Source: an uncultured Eubacteriales bacterium
Lineage (GTDB): Bacteria > Bacillota > Clostridia > Oscillospirales > Acutalibacteraceae
Direction of reading: 5' to 3'
NCBI GenBank assembly: GCA_934675165.1
Contig: CAKUPP010000003.1
Span: forward strand, 32,221 to 96,220
DNA: 64,000 bases
Positions within the stretch are counted from its first letter, which is position 1. Every line of letters begins with the position of its first letter. Positions 36,085-44,520 of this stretch are shown piece by piece. The notes under the pieces are model-generated. The model saw only the letters and a program-made list of their open reading frames with translations, made no database searches and was not told the DNA's origin. Position numbers and translations under genes: made by a program.

Positions 36085-36485
36085 AAAGTAGTTCTGATAA
36101 TACATCAAAAAAAGCAGGTCATTTTGCCGAACTTTTAACATGTAAATACATAACTAAAAATAAATATATGAAAATAATGACTACAAATTATCATAGTAGA
36201 TTTGGTGAAATAGATATCATTTGCTATAATGATAAATACATAGTATTTGTGGAAGTTAAAGCGCGAAAAGAAAATGCTCTTTGCCGGGGAGTAGAAGCTA
36301 TAAATTTTTCGAAAAAGAAAAAAATAATAAAAACTGCGCAAATATATCTTATGAATAATCCAACAAATCTTCAACCACGTTTTGATGTTTCAGAAATAGT
36401 TATATTTCAGGATAAATTTAAACCGTGCGGCATAAGATATATAGAAAATGCATTTGATTTGGAGGGAATAAATGAATTTTTTTGA
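36081..36485 (+). CDS. yraN: UPF0102 (YraN) nuclease-fold protein
   Basis: 134 residues. Predicted restriction-endonuclease-like fold, with NYHSRFGEIDIICYNDKYIVFVEVKAR carrying the D...ExK pattern. Usually adjacent to rnhB as here; proposed to act on Holliday-junction-like DNA, unproven. It overlaps neighbours at both ends, so it is co-translated. Confidence 0.9.
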   Translation: MKSSSDNTSKKAGHFAELLTCKYITKNKYMKIMTTNYHSRFGEIDIICYNDKYIVFVEVKARKENALCRGVEAINFSKKKKIIKTAQIYLMNNPTNLQPRFDVSEIVIFQDKFKPCGIRYIENAFDLEGINEFF

Positions 36486-37392
36486 TTTGCACTGCGATAC
36501 ACTTTACAAAGTTGTGTGTGAGGATAAAAGTCTTATACAGAATGACTGTGATGTTTCGTTAGAAAAAGCAAAAATTTTTGATAAGTATATCCAGTGCTTT
36601 GCGGTATGGATTCCTGATGATGTAAGAAAAAGTAAAGCCATGGAATTGTTTGAAAAGTGTAGAAAAAAATTATCTCAAGAATTTGTTTCGTTTGGTGAAA
36701 CTGGCAGTGTAGTAGACAACAATTTTTCCGAAAAAAAAATTCAAGCAATTTTAACTGTTGAAGGCAGTGCAGTACTGGGAGGAAAGATAGAAAATATAAA
36801 ATATTTAAAAAAATGTGGAGTAAAAGTAATAACACTTACGTGGAACGGCAGTTGTGAAGTTGGTGATGGCTGTGCGGTACATAATGCACTAGGCTTGAGT
36901 GACTTTGGAAAATCTGTTGTGCAAAGTATGGATAAATACGGTATAGTAATTGATGTTTCACACGCAAGCGAAAAGCTTTTTTATAATGTCGCTTGTAATT
37001 CGTCTAAACCGTTTATTGCTACGCATTCAAATTCTTTTGAAATTTGCAATCATTATCGTAATCTTAAAGATGAACAATTTCAAATTATAAAACAGTGTGG
37101 CGGTTTGGTAGGAATAACTTTTTTTGATGAATTTTTGGGGTTGGAAAAATATCACAGTGGATTTGACAAAATTCGTGCACATGTGGAGCATTTTCTGGAA
37201 CTTGGCGGAGAAAAAACTTTAAGCATCGGTAGTGATTTTGACGGAGCAAATATGATTGAAGAAATTAAAAGCATTGAAAAAATTAAATATTTATATGAAT
37301 TTTTTCTTAAAAAAAATTATAAAGAAAAAGTTGTAAAAGATATATTTTTTGATAATGCCTATAATTTTTTTAAGAATAAAATCGAATTTTAA
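36472..37392 (+). CDS. Membrane dipeptidase-type (M19) zinc peptidase
   Basis: 306 residues, TIM-barrel dipeptidase. Metal ligands and neighbours: FDLHCDTLYK at the start, LTVEGSAVLGG with the bridging Glu, IDVSHASEK, ATHSNSF and SIGSDFDGAN. The bacterial family hydrolyses dipeptides, including D-amino-acid ones. No signal peptide, so cytoplasmic here. Start inside the end of yraN with GGAGGG upstream. Confidence 0.9.
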   Translation: MNFFDLHCDTLYKVVCEDKSLIQNDCDVSLEKAKIFDKYIQCFAVWIPDDVRKSKAMELFEKCRKKLSQEFVSFGETGSVVDNNFSEKKIQAILTVEGSAVLGGKIENIKYLKKCGVKVITLTWNGSCEVGDGCAVHNALGLSDFGKSVVQSMDKYGIVIDVSHASEKLFYNVACNSSKPFIATHSNSFEICNHYRNLKDEQFQIIKQCGGLVGITFFDEFLGLEKYHSGFDKIRAHVEHFLELGGEKTLSIGSDFDGANMIEEIKSIEKIKYLYEFFLKKNYKEKVVKDIFFDNAYNFFKNKIEF

Positions 37393-37409
37393 AAATTAGA
37401 GGAGAATCT

Positions 37410-38099
37410 ATGTCTGTTTTTGCTATATCTGATTTGCATCTTTCGCTTGGTGCAAATAAATCGATGGATGTTTTTGATGGTTGGGAAAATTATATTGAAA
37501 AACTAAAATGTAATTGGTGCAACAAGGTTTCAGAAAATGATACGGTTGTAATTGCTGGTGATATTTCATGGGGATCTGATTTTGATGAATGCGTAAAAGA
37601 TTTTGAATTTATAGAGAAACTTCCGGGGAAAAAAATATTTATCAAAGGTAACCACGATTATTGGTGGACTACTATATCAAAATTAAATAAATTTTTAGAA
37701 AAAAATTCGTTTAAAACGATATCATTTTTGTTCAATTGTGCATATGCCGTTGAAAAATTTTCTATTTGCGGTACGAGAGGGTGGATTTTAGATCCCAAAG
37801 AAAGCGAAGATAAAAAAGTTTTGGCACGAGAAATTGCGAGATTAAAGGCATCTCTTGACTATATAACAAGAAAAGATTTGGAGCCAATTGTATTTTTTCA
37901 TTATCCTCCAATATACAAATTTGAGAAATCAGAAGAATTTATAAATATTTTGATTGAAAGAAATGTGAAAAAATGTTATTATGGACATATTCATGGAAGT
38001 GGAATGACAAAAAAAGTGGTTGAAGGTAATTACAGAGGGGTCGATTTTAAACTAATTTCGTGTGATTATTTAAATTTTTGCCCACTTGAAGTTGTGTAG
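37410..38099 (+). CDS. Metallophosphoesterase of unknown substrate
   Basis: 229 residues. Calcineurin-like motifs ISDLHLS (N-terminus), VIAGDISWG (~50), IKGNHDYWW (~75), FFHYPP (~160) and YGHIHGS (~190). Widespread in Clostridia next to tig-clpPX, but with no experimentally fixed substrate that I know of. AGAGGAG before the ATG; 17 bases after the dipeptidase gene, so same operon. Confidence 0.85.
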   Translation: MSVFAISDLHLSLGANKSMDVFDGWENYIEKLKCNWCNKVSENDTVVIAGDISWGSDFDECVKDFEFIEKLPGKKIFIKGNHDYWWTTISKLNKFLEKNSFKTISFLFNCAYAVEKFSICGTRGWILDPKESEDKKVLAREIARLKASLDYITRKDLEPIVFFHYPPIYKFEKSEEFINILIERNVKKCYYGHIHGSGMTKKVVEGNYRGVDFKLISCDYLNFCPLEVV

Positions 38100-38162
38100 C
38101 TTTTTTGATGAATATAATATAAAATTTTTAATTTAGAAATTTTGAAAGGGTTGGTAGTTGGT

Positions 38163-39449
38163 ATGGAATTAAAGTCGTTTAATAAAATAGATGTTAATCG
38201 TTGGGAGCTTGAAATCGCTGTTTCGGCAGAAGACTTTGGTAAGGAAGTTGATAAAGTATATAATCGTCAAAAAAATAAAATAAATGTTCCCGGATTTAGA
38301 AAAGGCAAAGCTCCGCGTAAATTTATTGAAAAATATTATGGCGAAGGTGTTTTTTATGAAGATGCTGTTAATGCCATTTATCCGTATGCTATAGAAGATG
38401 CTGCTAAAGAAGCCGGATTGGAACTTGTTGATGACCATATTGATTTCGAAATGGTTAAAATGAGTAAAGAAGAAGGATTGGATTTTAAAGTAAAAGTAAC
38501 TGTTATGCCTGAAGTAACAGTTGAAAATTATAAAGGCATTGAAGTTGATAAGGTAGAAAATGCTGACCTTACAGATGAAGATATCGATAAAGAAATTGAG
38601 TTTGTGAGAAATAAAAATTCGCGTTTAGTGACCGTTGAAGATGGAGTTTCAAAAATTGGCGATATCGTAAATATTGATTTTGAAGGATCAGTTGATGGAA
38701 CGGCATTTGATGGTGGTAGTGCTAAAGATGTTGACCTTGAGCTTGGTTCCAATCAATTTATTCCGGGATTTGAAACACAAATTGTTGACCATAAAACAGG
38801 AGAAAAATTTGATATAAATACAACCTTCCCGAAAGATTACCATGTTCCAACTTTAGCTGGCAAAGAAGCTGTGTTTAAAATTAAATTGAATAAAATACAA
38901 AGAAAAGATCTTCCGGAATTTGATGACGAATTTGTTAAAGATATAAGTGAATTTGAAAATGTAAACGACTACAAAGAAGATTTAAAAAAGAAAGTAGCCG
39001 AGAGGAAAAAATCAGAAGCAGAGAATAAACTTAAGAATGAAACTACTGAAAAGTTTATTGAACTTGTAAAATCTGATATTCCAGATGCGCTTGTAAAGGC
39101 TAAAATTCAAGATTTGGTTAAAGATTTTGAATATAAACTAAGAATGCAAGGGCTAAATATTAAAGACTACATAAAATATACGGGAACTTCACAAGAAAAA
39201 TTAGAAGAAACTTTTCGTCCACAAGCACTAAATCACGTGAAACTGGATTTAGGACTTAGAAAAGTTGCAGAGCTTGAGAATATTTCTGTAACAGATGATG
39301 AAATAACACAGGAATTTGAAGAGCTTGCAAAAGTTTATAAAATGAAGCCTGAACAAGTCAAGAGATTTGTGTCTGAGGAAGATGTAAAGAAAGATTTGTT
39401 AAAAACTAAAGCGATGAATTTGATTCAGGAAAATAGAAAAATTAAATAA
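38163..39449 (+). CDS. tig: Trigger factor
   Basis: 428 residues from ATG 38163 (a TTG at 38142 is also in frame). Ribosome-associated chaperone and prolyl isomerase. The ribosome-binding signature is GFRKGKAPRKFIEKYYGEGV (~43); the FKBP-like domain is ~155-240 (GDIVNIDFEGSVDG, FIPGFETQI); the rest is the helical C-terminal cradle. Leads the tig-clpP-clpX-lon protein-quality block. Confidence 0.95.
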   Translation: MELKSFNKIDVNRWELEIAVSAEDFGKEVDKVYNRQKNKINVPGFRKGKAPRKFIEKYYGEGVFYEDAVNAIYPYAIEDAAKEAGLELVDDHIDFEMVKMSKEEGLDFKVKVTVMPEVTVENYKGIEVDKVENADLTDEDIDKEIEFVRNKNSRLVTVEDGVSKIGDIVNIDFEGSVDGTAFDGGSAKDVDLELGSNQFIPGFETQIVDHKTGEKFDINTTFPKDYHVPTLAGKEAVFKIKLNKIQRKDLPEFDDEFVKDISEFENVNDYKEDLKKKVAERKKSEAENKLKNETTEKFIELVKSDIPDALVKAKIQDLVKDFEYKLRMQGLNIKDYIKYTGTSQEKLEETFRPQALNHVKLDLGLRKVAELENISVTDDEITQEFEELAKVYKMKPEQVKRFVSEEDVKKDLLKTKAMNLIQENRKIK

Positions 39450-39533
39450 TTATTTATCGAATTGTATAAATTTGGTATAGATTGGCAAAATATTATTTGT
39501 ATGAAATATTTCATAGTAAGAGGAGCAGTTGTA

Positions 39534-40115
39534 ATGAGTTTAGTACCATATGTAGTGGAACAAACCAGTCGTGGGGAACGTTCTTATGATATTTTTTCAA
39601 GACTTTTAAATGACAGAATTATAATGCTCAACGAAGAAGTTAATTCGGCAAGTGCCGGACTCGTTGTAGCACAGTTACTTTATTTAGAGAGCCAGGATGC
39701 TTCAAAAGATATAAGTTTGTATATAAATAGTCCTGGTGGTTCGGTTACTGACGGTATGGCTATATACGATACTATGCAATATATAAAGTGTGATGTTTCT
39801 ACAATTTGCATAGGTATGGCAGCAAGTATGGGTGCGTTTTTGTTAGCATCAGGTACTAAAGGTAAGCGATATGCTTTACCTAACAGTGATATTATGATCC
39901 ATCAACCAAGTGGTGGTGCCAAAGGGCAAGCAACCGATATTAATATTCATGCTCAACATATTCTTTATACAAAAAAGAAGCTAAGCCAAATTTTGTCAGA
40001 AAAAACAGGCCAGCCTTTTGAAGTTATTGCGTCAGATACCGAAAGAGACAATTTTATGACTGCTGATGAAGCTCAAAAATACGGTATTGTTGACAAAGTA
40101 ATATATAAGAGATAG
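39534..40115 (+). CDS. clpP: ATP-dependent Clp protease proteolytic subunit
   Basis: 193 residues from ATG 39534, with AGGAG upstream; the frame opens earlier at 39462 but that part is not family-like. Catalytic Ser in GMAASMGAFLLASG, His in MIHQPSGG, and the Asp in ERDNFM. Typical start LVPYVVEQTSRGERSYDIFSRL. Works with ClpX encoded next. Confidence 0.97.
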   Translation: MSLVPYVVEQTSRGERSYDIFSRLLNDRIIMLNEEVNSASAGLVVAQLLYLESQDASKDISLYINSPGGSVTDGMAIYDTMQYIKCDVSTICIGMAASMGAFLLASGTKGKRYALPNSDIMIHQPSGGAKGQATDINIHAQHILYTKKKLSQILSEKTGQPFEVIASDTERDNFMTADEAQKYGIVDKVIYKR

Positions 40116-40162
40116 AAAATTTAAATAGATTAAATAAAAATTAAGGAAATGGTGAGTAATTA

Positions 40163-41500
40163 ATGAGCGTAAATAGGGGAACCAGAGAGCTAAGTTGTTC
40201 TTTTTGCGGTAAGATGCAGTCGGAGGCAAATAAATTAGTTGCCGGCCCGGGTGTGTGTATCTGTGATGAATGCGTAAATTTGTGTATATCTATATTGAAT
40301 GAGGGTGCAAAACCTCTTACTCTTTCTAAAAGTGCTCAAAAAGCAGGTTCTAGAGACGGTAGGGTTTTGCCGAAGCCGCATGAGATAAAAAAATATTTGG
40401 ATGAATATGTTATAGGTCAAGACGTAGCAAAATTAGCACTTTGTGTTGCAGTGTATAATCACTACAAACGCATATATTTTGGTGGTAAAGAGAGTGAAGT
40501 AGAGCTTAAAAAAAGCAATATCTTGTTGCTTGGGCCTACAGGAGTTGGAAAAACTCTTTTGGCACAGACATTGGCTAAGATTTTGGATGTTCCATTTGCA
40601 ATTGCCGATGCTACGACACTTACTGAAGCCGGATATGTTGGTGAAGATGTAGAAAATATTCTTTTGAGGCTGATCCAATCTGCTGATTTTGATATTGAAA
40701 GAGCTCAAAGAGGAATAATTTATGTTGACGAAATAGACAAAATAGCAAGAAAGTCTGAAAATACTTCAATCACACGTGATGTAAGCGGCGAAGGGGTTCA
40801 ACAAGCACTTTTGAAAATTATAGAAGGAACTATATCCAACGTTCCTCCAAAAGGTGGCAGAAAACATCCTCAACAAGAATTTATTCAAATTGATACATCT
40901 GATATATTATTTATATGTGGTGGTGCTTTTGAAGGTATTGAAAAAATAATTGAAAAGAGAGTTAGCACATCTTCTATGGGGTTTGGCGCAAATATAATGA
41001 CAAAAAAAGAACTAGATTCAACTGATTGGATGAGCAAAGCTATTCCTCAGGATTTTGTAAAATATGGATTGATTCCAGAACTTGTTGGAAGGCTACCTGT
41101 AGTTGCATCGCTAAAGGGATTGGATGAAGAAGCTTTGGTAAAGATTCTTACAGAACCCAAAAACTCGTTGATTAAGCAGTATAAAAGGTTATTTGAACTT
41201 GATAAAGTTGAACTAGAGTTTGAAGAATCTGCGGTAAAAGCTATAGCCAAAAAAGCAGTTGAGAGAAATATAGGAGCTCGTGGATTGCGTTCAATAATGG
41301 AGGAAATTTTACAAAAGATAATGTTTGACGTTCCTTCTGACCATACAATTGAAAAAGTTATTATAGGCAAAAATGTAATAGACAAAAACGATAAACCTAA
41401 ATTTTTGTATGATAAAAATCGCGAACCTGTGTATATTTCAATAGATTCAAAAAGTATAAACGACAATGGAAGTATTAGAAAGAAATTTGATGCTTCTTAA
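40163..41500 (+). CDS. clpX: ATP-dependent Clp protease ATPase subunit ClpX
   Basis: 445 residues. The N-terminal zinc finger is CSFCGK...CICDEC; AAA motifs are LLLGPTGVGKTLLAQTLA (~118), the Walker B IIYVDEIDKIA (~183), and the pore loop GYVGEDVE. Sensor-2 is in NIGARGLRSIMEE. It unfolds substrates for ClpP. Confidence 0.97.
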   Translation: MSVNRGTRELSCSFCGKMQSEANKLVAGPGVCICDECVNLCISILNEGAKPLTLSKSAQKAGSRDGRVLPKPHEIKKYLDEYVIGQDVAKLALCVAVYNHYKRIYFGGKESEVELKKSNILLLGPTGVGKTLLAQTLAKILDVPFAIADATTLTEAGYVGEDVENILLRLIQSADFDIERAQRGIIYVDEIDKIARKSENTSITRDVSGEGVQQALLKIIEGTISNVPPKGGRKHPQQEFIQIDTSDILFICGGAFEGIEKIIEKRVSTSSMGFGANIMTKKELDSTDWMSKAIPQDFVKYGLIPELVGRLPVVASLKGLDEEALVKILTEPKNSLIKQYKRLFELDKVELEFEESAVKAIAKKAVERNIGARGLRSIMEEILQKIMFDVPSDHTIEKVIIGKNVIDKNDKPKFLYDKNREPVYISIDSKSINDNGSIRKKFDAS

Positions 41501-41529
41501 AAGAATGGAGTTGAAGAAAAATAGATAAT

Positions 41530-43890
41530 ATGGTTTTTTTGAAGCGTGCTATTCCTGTTTTAGCTTTGAGGGGATTTGTTATGTTTCCGGGTACGACGCT
41601 TCATTTTGACATAGGGCGAAAAAAATCTATGATGGCCGTTGAAAAAGCCATGGAATCGGATCAAATGATATTTTTAACAACTCAAAAAGATTTTAGAGAT
41701 GAATCGCCCCAAAAAAATGAGATATATTCTTTTGGAGTTGTTGCAAAAGTAAAACAAATTTTAAAGCAAACCGGCGAGGGTATGCGTGTATTGATAGAAG
41801 GCATGTATCGTGCTAGTGCTGTTTTTTGTGAAGATGAAAATCAATGCTTGAGTGCGGTTGTAAAAAAAGAAGAAAGCTTTAATGGGGAAGATTCAATTGA
41901 AATGGATGCTGTTGTACGTGAACTTGAACGTTGCTTTGCAGATTATATAAATTTTATGCAACAAGTTCCGCCTGAATTGATTTTTAATATTAAATTACAG
42001 TCGAGTTCAGAAGAGATAGTGGATTATATTGCTTCCAACATATTGGTGGATTCTTCTAAGAAACAAAAAATTCTTGAAGAGTTAGATGTGTTTCACCGTG
42101 CTGAAATATTATTAAAGCTTTTGGAACGTGAAGATGAAATTTTGGCTTACCAGAACGAACTTATTTCTAGAGTGAAATTTTCGATGGAAAAAAGTCAAAA
42201 AGAGTATATGATTAGGGAACAAATTCGTATTTTAAGTGATGAAATAGGAGAAAAATCAGACCCTGTGTCTGATTCCGAAAAATATTTAAAGAAATTAGAA
42301 AAATTTGAATTACCGGAAGAAACATATTTAAAGTTAAAAGACGAGTGTGAAAGTTTATCAAAAATGATGTCCGGAACTCCGGATTCAAATATGTTAAGAA
42401 ATTATTTGGATGTATGCGTTTCATTGCCGTGGAATAATTCTTCAAAAGACAATATGAATTTAAAAAAAGTTTCAAAAACTTTGAATTCAGAACACTTTGG
42501 GCTTGATGAAGTTAAAGAAAGATTGTTGGAATTTTTGGCTGTTAAAAAACTTTCGGGTGATATGGCTAAAGGGCAAATAATCTGTTTGTCGGGTCCGCCA
42601 GGAGTAGGCAAGACATCAATAGTTAAGTCACTCGCTGATGCAATGGGCAGAAAATATGTTAGAATTTCTCTTGGGGGGTTAAATGACGAATCCGAGATAA
42701 GAGGACATCGTAAAACTTACATAGGTTCAATGCCAGGGAGAATTATTGAAGCTCTTAGACGGTGCAAAACAAATAATCCAATAATTTTGCTTGATGAAAT
42801 TGATAAGCTTTCTAAAGACTACCATGGGGATCCAGCGTCAGCTTTGTTAGAAGCATTGGATCCAGAACAAAATTTTGAGTTTAGAGATAGGTACCTTGAA
42901 GTTCCATTTGATTTGAGTAAAGTGATTTTTATTGCTACAGCTAATGATAGAAATAAAATACCGTTGCCGTTATATGATCGTATGGAAATAATAAATCTTT
43001 ATAGTTATACTCAAGAAGAAAAATTTCATATAGCAAAAGAATATTTAATATCTAAACAATTAAAGCGCCATGGCCTTACAAAAAAAGAATTTAAGATTAC
43101 TGATGAAGGTATTAAATTTTTGATAGATTTTTATACACGTGAAGCCGGTGTTAGAGAGCTCGAAAGAAAAATTTCTTCTTTAATGAGAAAAGTAGCAAAA
43201 AAAGTAGTGTCTGGTGAAAATTGCAGTTCGAAATTCGGTCCAAAAGAAATAAAAGAATTGCTTGGTTTGGAAAAATACAAAAAATTCAAAGAATTTGAAA
43301 ATCAGGTTGGTGTAGTAAAAGGATTGGCATGGACTGCTGTTGGTGGAGATATTTTGCCAATAGAAACTTCTCTTATGAAAGGGAAGGGCAAAATACAGAT
43401 AACAGGATTGCTTGGTAATGTTATGAAAGAATCTGCTCAGTTGGCTGTAAGCTACATACGTACAAATGCTAAAAGATTTGGGATTAGTGAAGAATTTTAT
43501 AAAAATTATGATATTCACATCCATGCTCCAGAAGGAGCCATACCTAAAGACGGGCCATCAGCTGGTGTTACTATGACAACGGCTCTTATTTCGTCATTAA
43601 CTCGAACACCGGTAAAGTCTGATGTTGCTATGACGGGAGAAATAACTCTAAAAGGAAAAGTTTTGCCAATAGGTGGATTGAAGGAAAAGACGATGGCAGC
43701 TTATCGTGATGGAGTTAAAACTGTTGTAATTCCTTCAAAGAATGAAAGTGATTTAGAAAAAGTAGATGAAGTTGTAAAAAAATCCGTAAAATTTGTTTTA
43801 GCGGATAAAATAGATGATGTTTTGGATGTTTCGTTTACTAAATCTATTTTTAGTAAAAAGAATTCAAAAACTTCGAGTGACGCTATATGA
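41530..43890 (+). CDS. lon: ATP-dependent protease Lon
   Basis: 786 residues. N-terminal substrate domain (~1-200), coiled helix region, AAA domain with LSGPPGVGKTSIVKSLA (~354) and ILLDEIDKL (~418), and protease domain with catalytic Ser in PKDGPSAGVTM (~677) and Lys in GGLKEKTMAAYRDG (~720). GGAG is rather far from the ATG. Third protease gene in the block; engB follows 9 bases later, a common Clostridia order. Confidence 0.96.
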   Translation: MVFLKRAIPVLALRGFVMFPGTTLHFDIGRKKSMMAVEKAMESDQMIFLTTQKDFRDESPQKNEIYSFGVVAKVKQILKQTGEGMRVLIEGMYRASAVFCEDENQCLSAVVKKEESFNGEDSIEMDAVVRELERCFADYINFMQQVPPELIFNIKLQSSSEEIVDYIASNILVDSSKKQKILEELDVFHRAEILLKLLEREDEILAYQNELISRVKFSMEKSQKEYMIREQIRILSDEIGEKSDPVSDSEKYLKKLEKFELPEETYLKLKDECESLSKMMSGTPDSNMLRNYLDVCVSLPWNNSSKDNMNLKKVSKTLNSEHFGLDEVKERLLEFLAVKKLSGDMAKGQIICLSGPPGVGKTSIVKSLADAMGRKYVRISLGGLNDESEIRGHRKTYIGSMPGRIIEALRRCKTNNPIILLDEIDKLSKDYHGDPASALLEALDPEQNFEFRDRYLEVPFDLSKVIFIATANDRNKIPLPLYDRMEIINLYSYTQEEKFHIAKEYLISKQLKRHGLTKKEFKITDEGIKFLIDFYTREAGVRELERKISSLMRKVAKKVVSGENCSSKFGPKEIKELLGLEKYKKFKEFENQVGVVKGLAWTAVGGDILPIETSLMKGKGKIQITGLLGNVMKESAQLAVSYIRTNAKRFGISEEFYKNYDIHIHAPEGAIPKDGPSAGVTMTTALISSLTRTPVKSDVAMTGEITLKGKVLPIGGLKEKTMAAYRDGVKTVVIPSKNESDLEKVDEVVKKSVKFVLADKIDDVLDVSFTKSIFSKKNSKTSSDAI

Positions 43891-43899
43891 GGTTGTTTA

Positions 43900-44520
43900 A
43901 TGATAAATTTTAATGACGTAAATTTTGAAAAATCAGTTGGAGATTTAAATCAAATACCAAAGGATAGTTTACCGGAAATAGTTTTTTCCGGTAAATCTAA
44001 TGTTGGAAAATCTTCACTCATAAACAAACTACTCAGTAGAAAATCATTGGCTAGAATTAGTACAAAACCCGGAAAAACTATAAACATAAACTTATATAAA
44101 TTAAAAAATGTAAGATTTGTAGATTTGCCTGGTTATGGTTACGCCAGAGTATCTTTTAAAGAGAAAAAACGGTGGTCACGGTTGGTGGAGGGTTATTTTA
44201 ACAGTAGCAAAAATATTGCTCTTGTTGTTCAAATTATAGATTTTCGCCACGCTCCATCTGAACTAGATATGCAAATGATAAATTTTCTTGATGAGAATAA
44301 ATTTCCGTTTATTGTGGTAGCATCAAAATGTGATAAACTTAATAAAACTAAAAAAGAAATTCGAAAATCTGAGATGAATTTAGAATTAGGAGATTATGCA
44401 GAAGTTCCGAAAATAATTTTTTCATCTGTTACCGGTGAGGGAATTGAAGATATTAAAAAATTGATCGTAAATTCTTGCAATAATATAAAGGAGATAAATC
44501 ATGGAAACAAATTTGGATAA
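43900..44520 (+). CDS. engB: Ribosome biogenesis GTPase EngB (YsxC)
   Basis: 206 residues. Acts in 50S assembly. GTPase motifs: FSGKSNVGKSSLINKLL (G1), TINI (G2), DLPGYGYA (G3), SKCDKL (G4), SSVTGEG (G5). The end overlaps valS by 20 bases, indicating translational coupling. Confidence 0.95.
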   Translation: MINFNDVNFEKSVGDLNQIPKDSLPEIVFSGKSNVGKSSLINKLLSRKSLARISTKPGKTININLYKLKNVRFVDLPGYGYARVSFKEKKRWSRLVEGYFNSSKNIALVVQIIDFRHAPSELDMQMINFLDENKFPFIVVASKCDKLNKTKKEIRKSEMNLELGDYAEVPKIIFSSVTGEGIEDIKKLIVNSCNNIKEINHGNKFG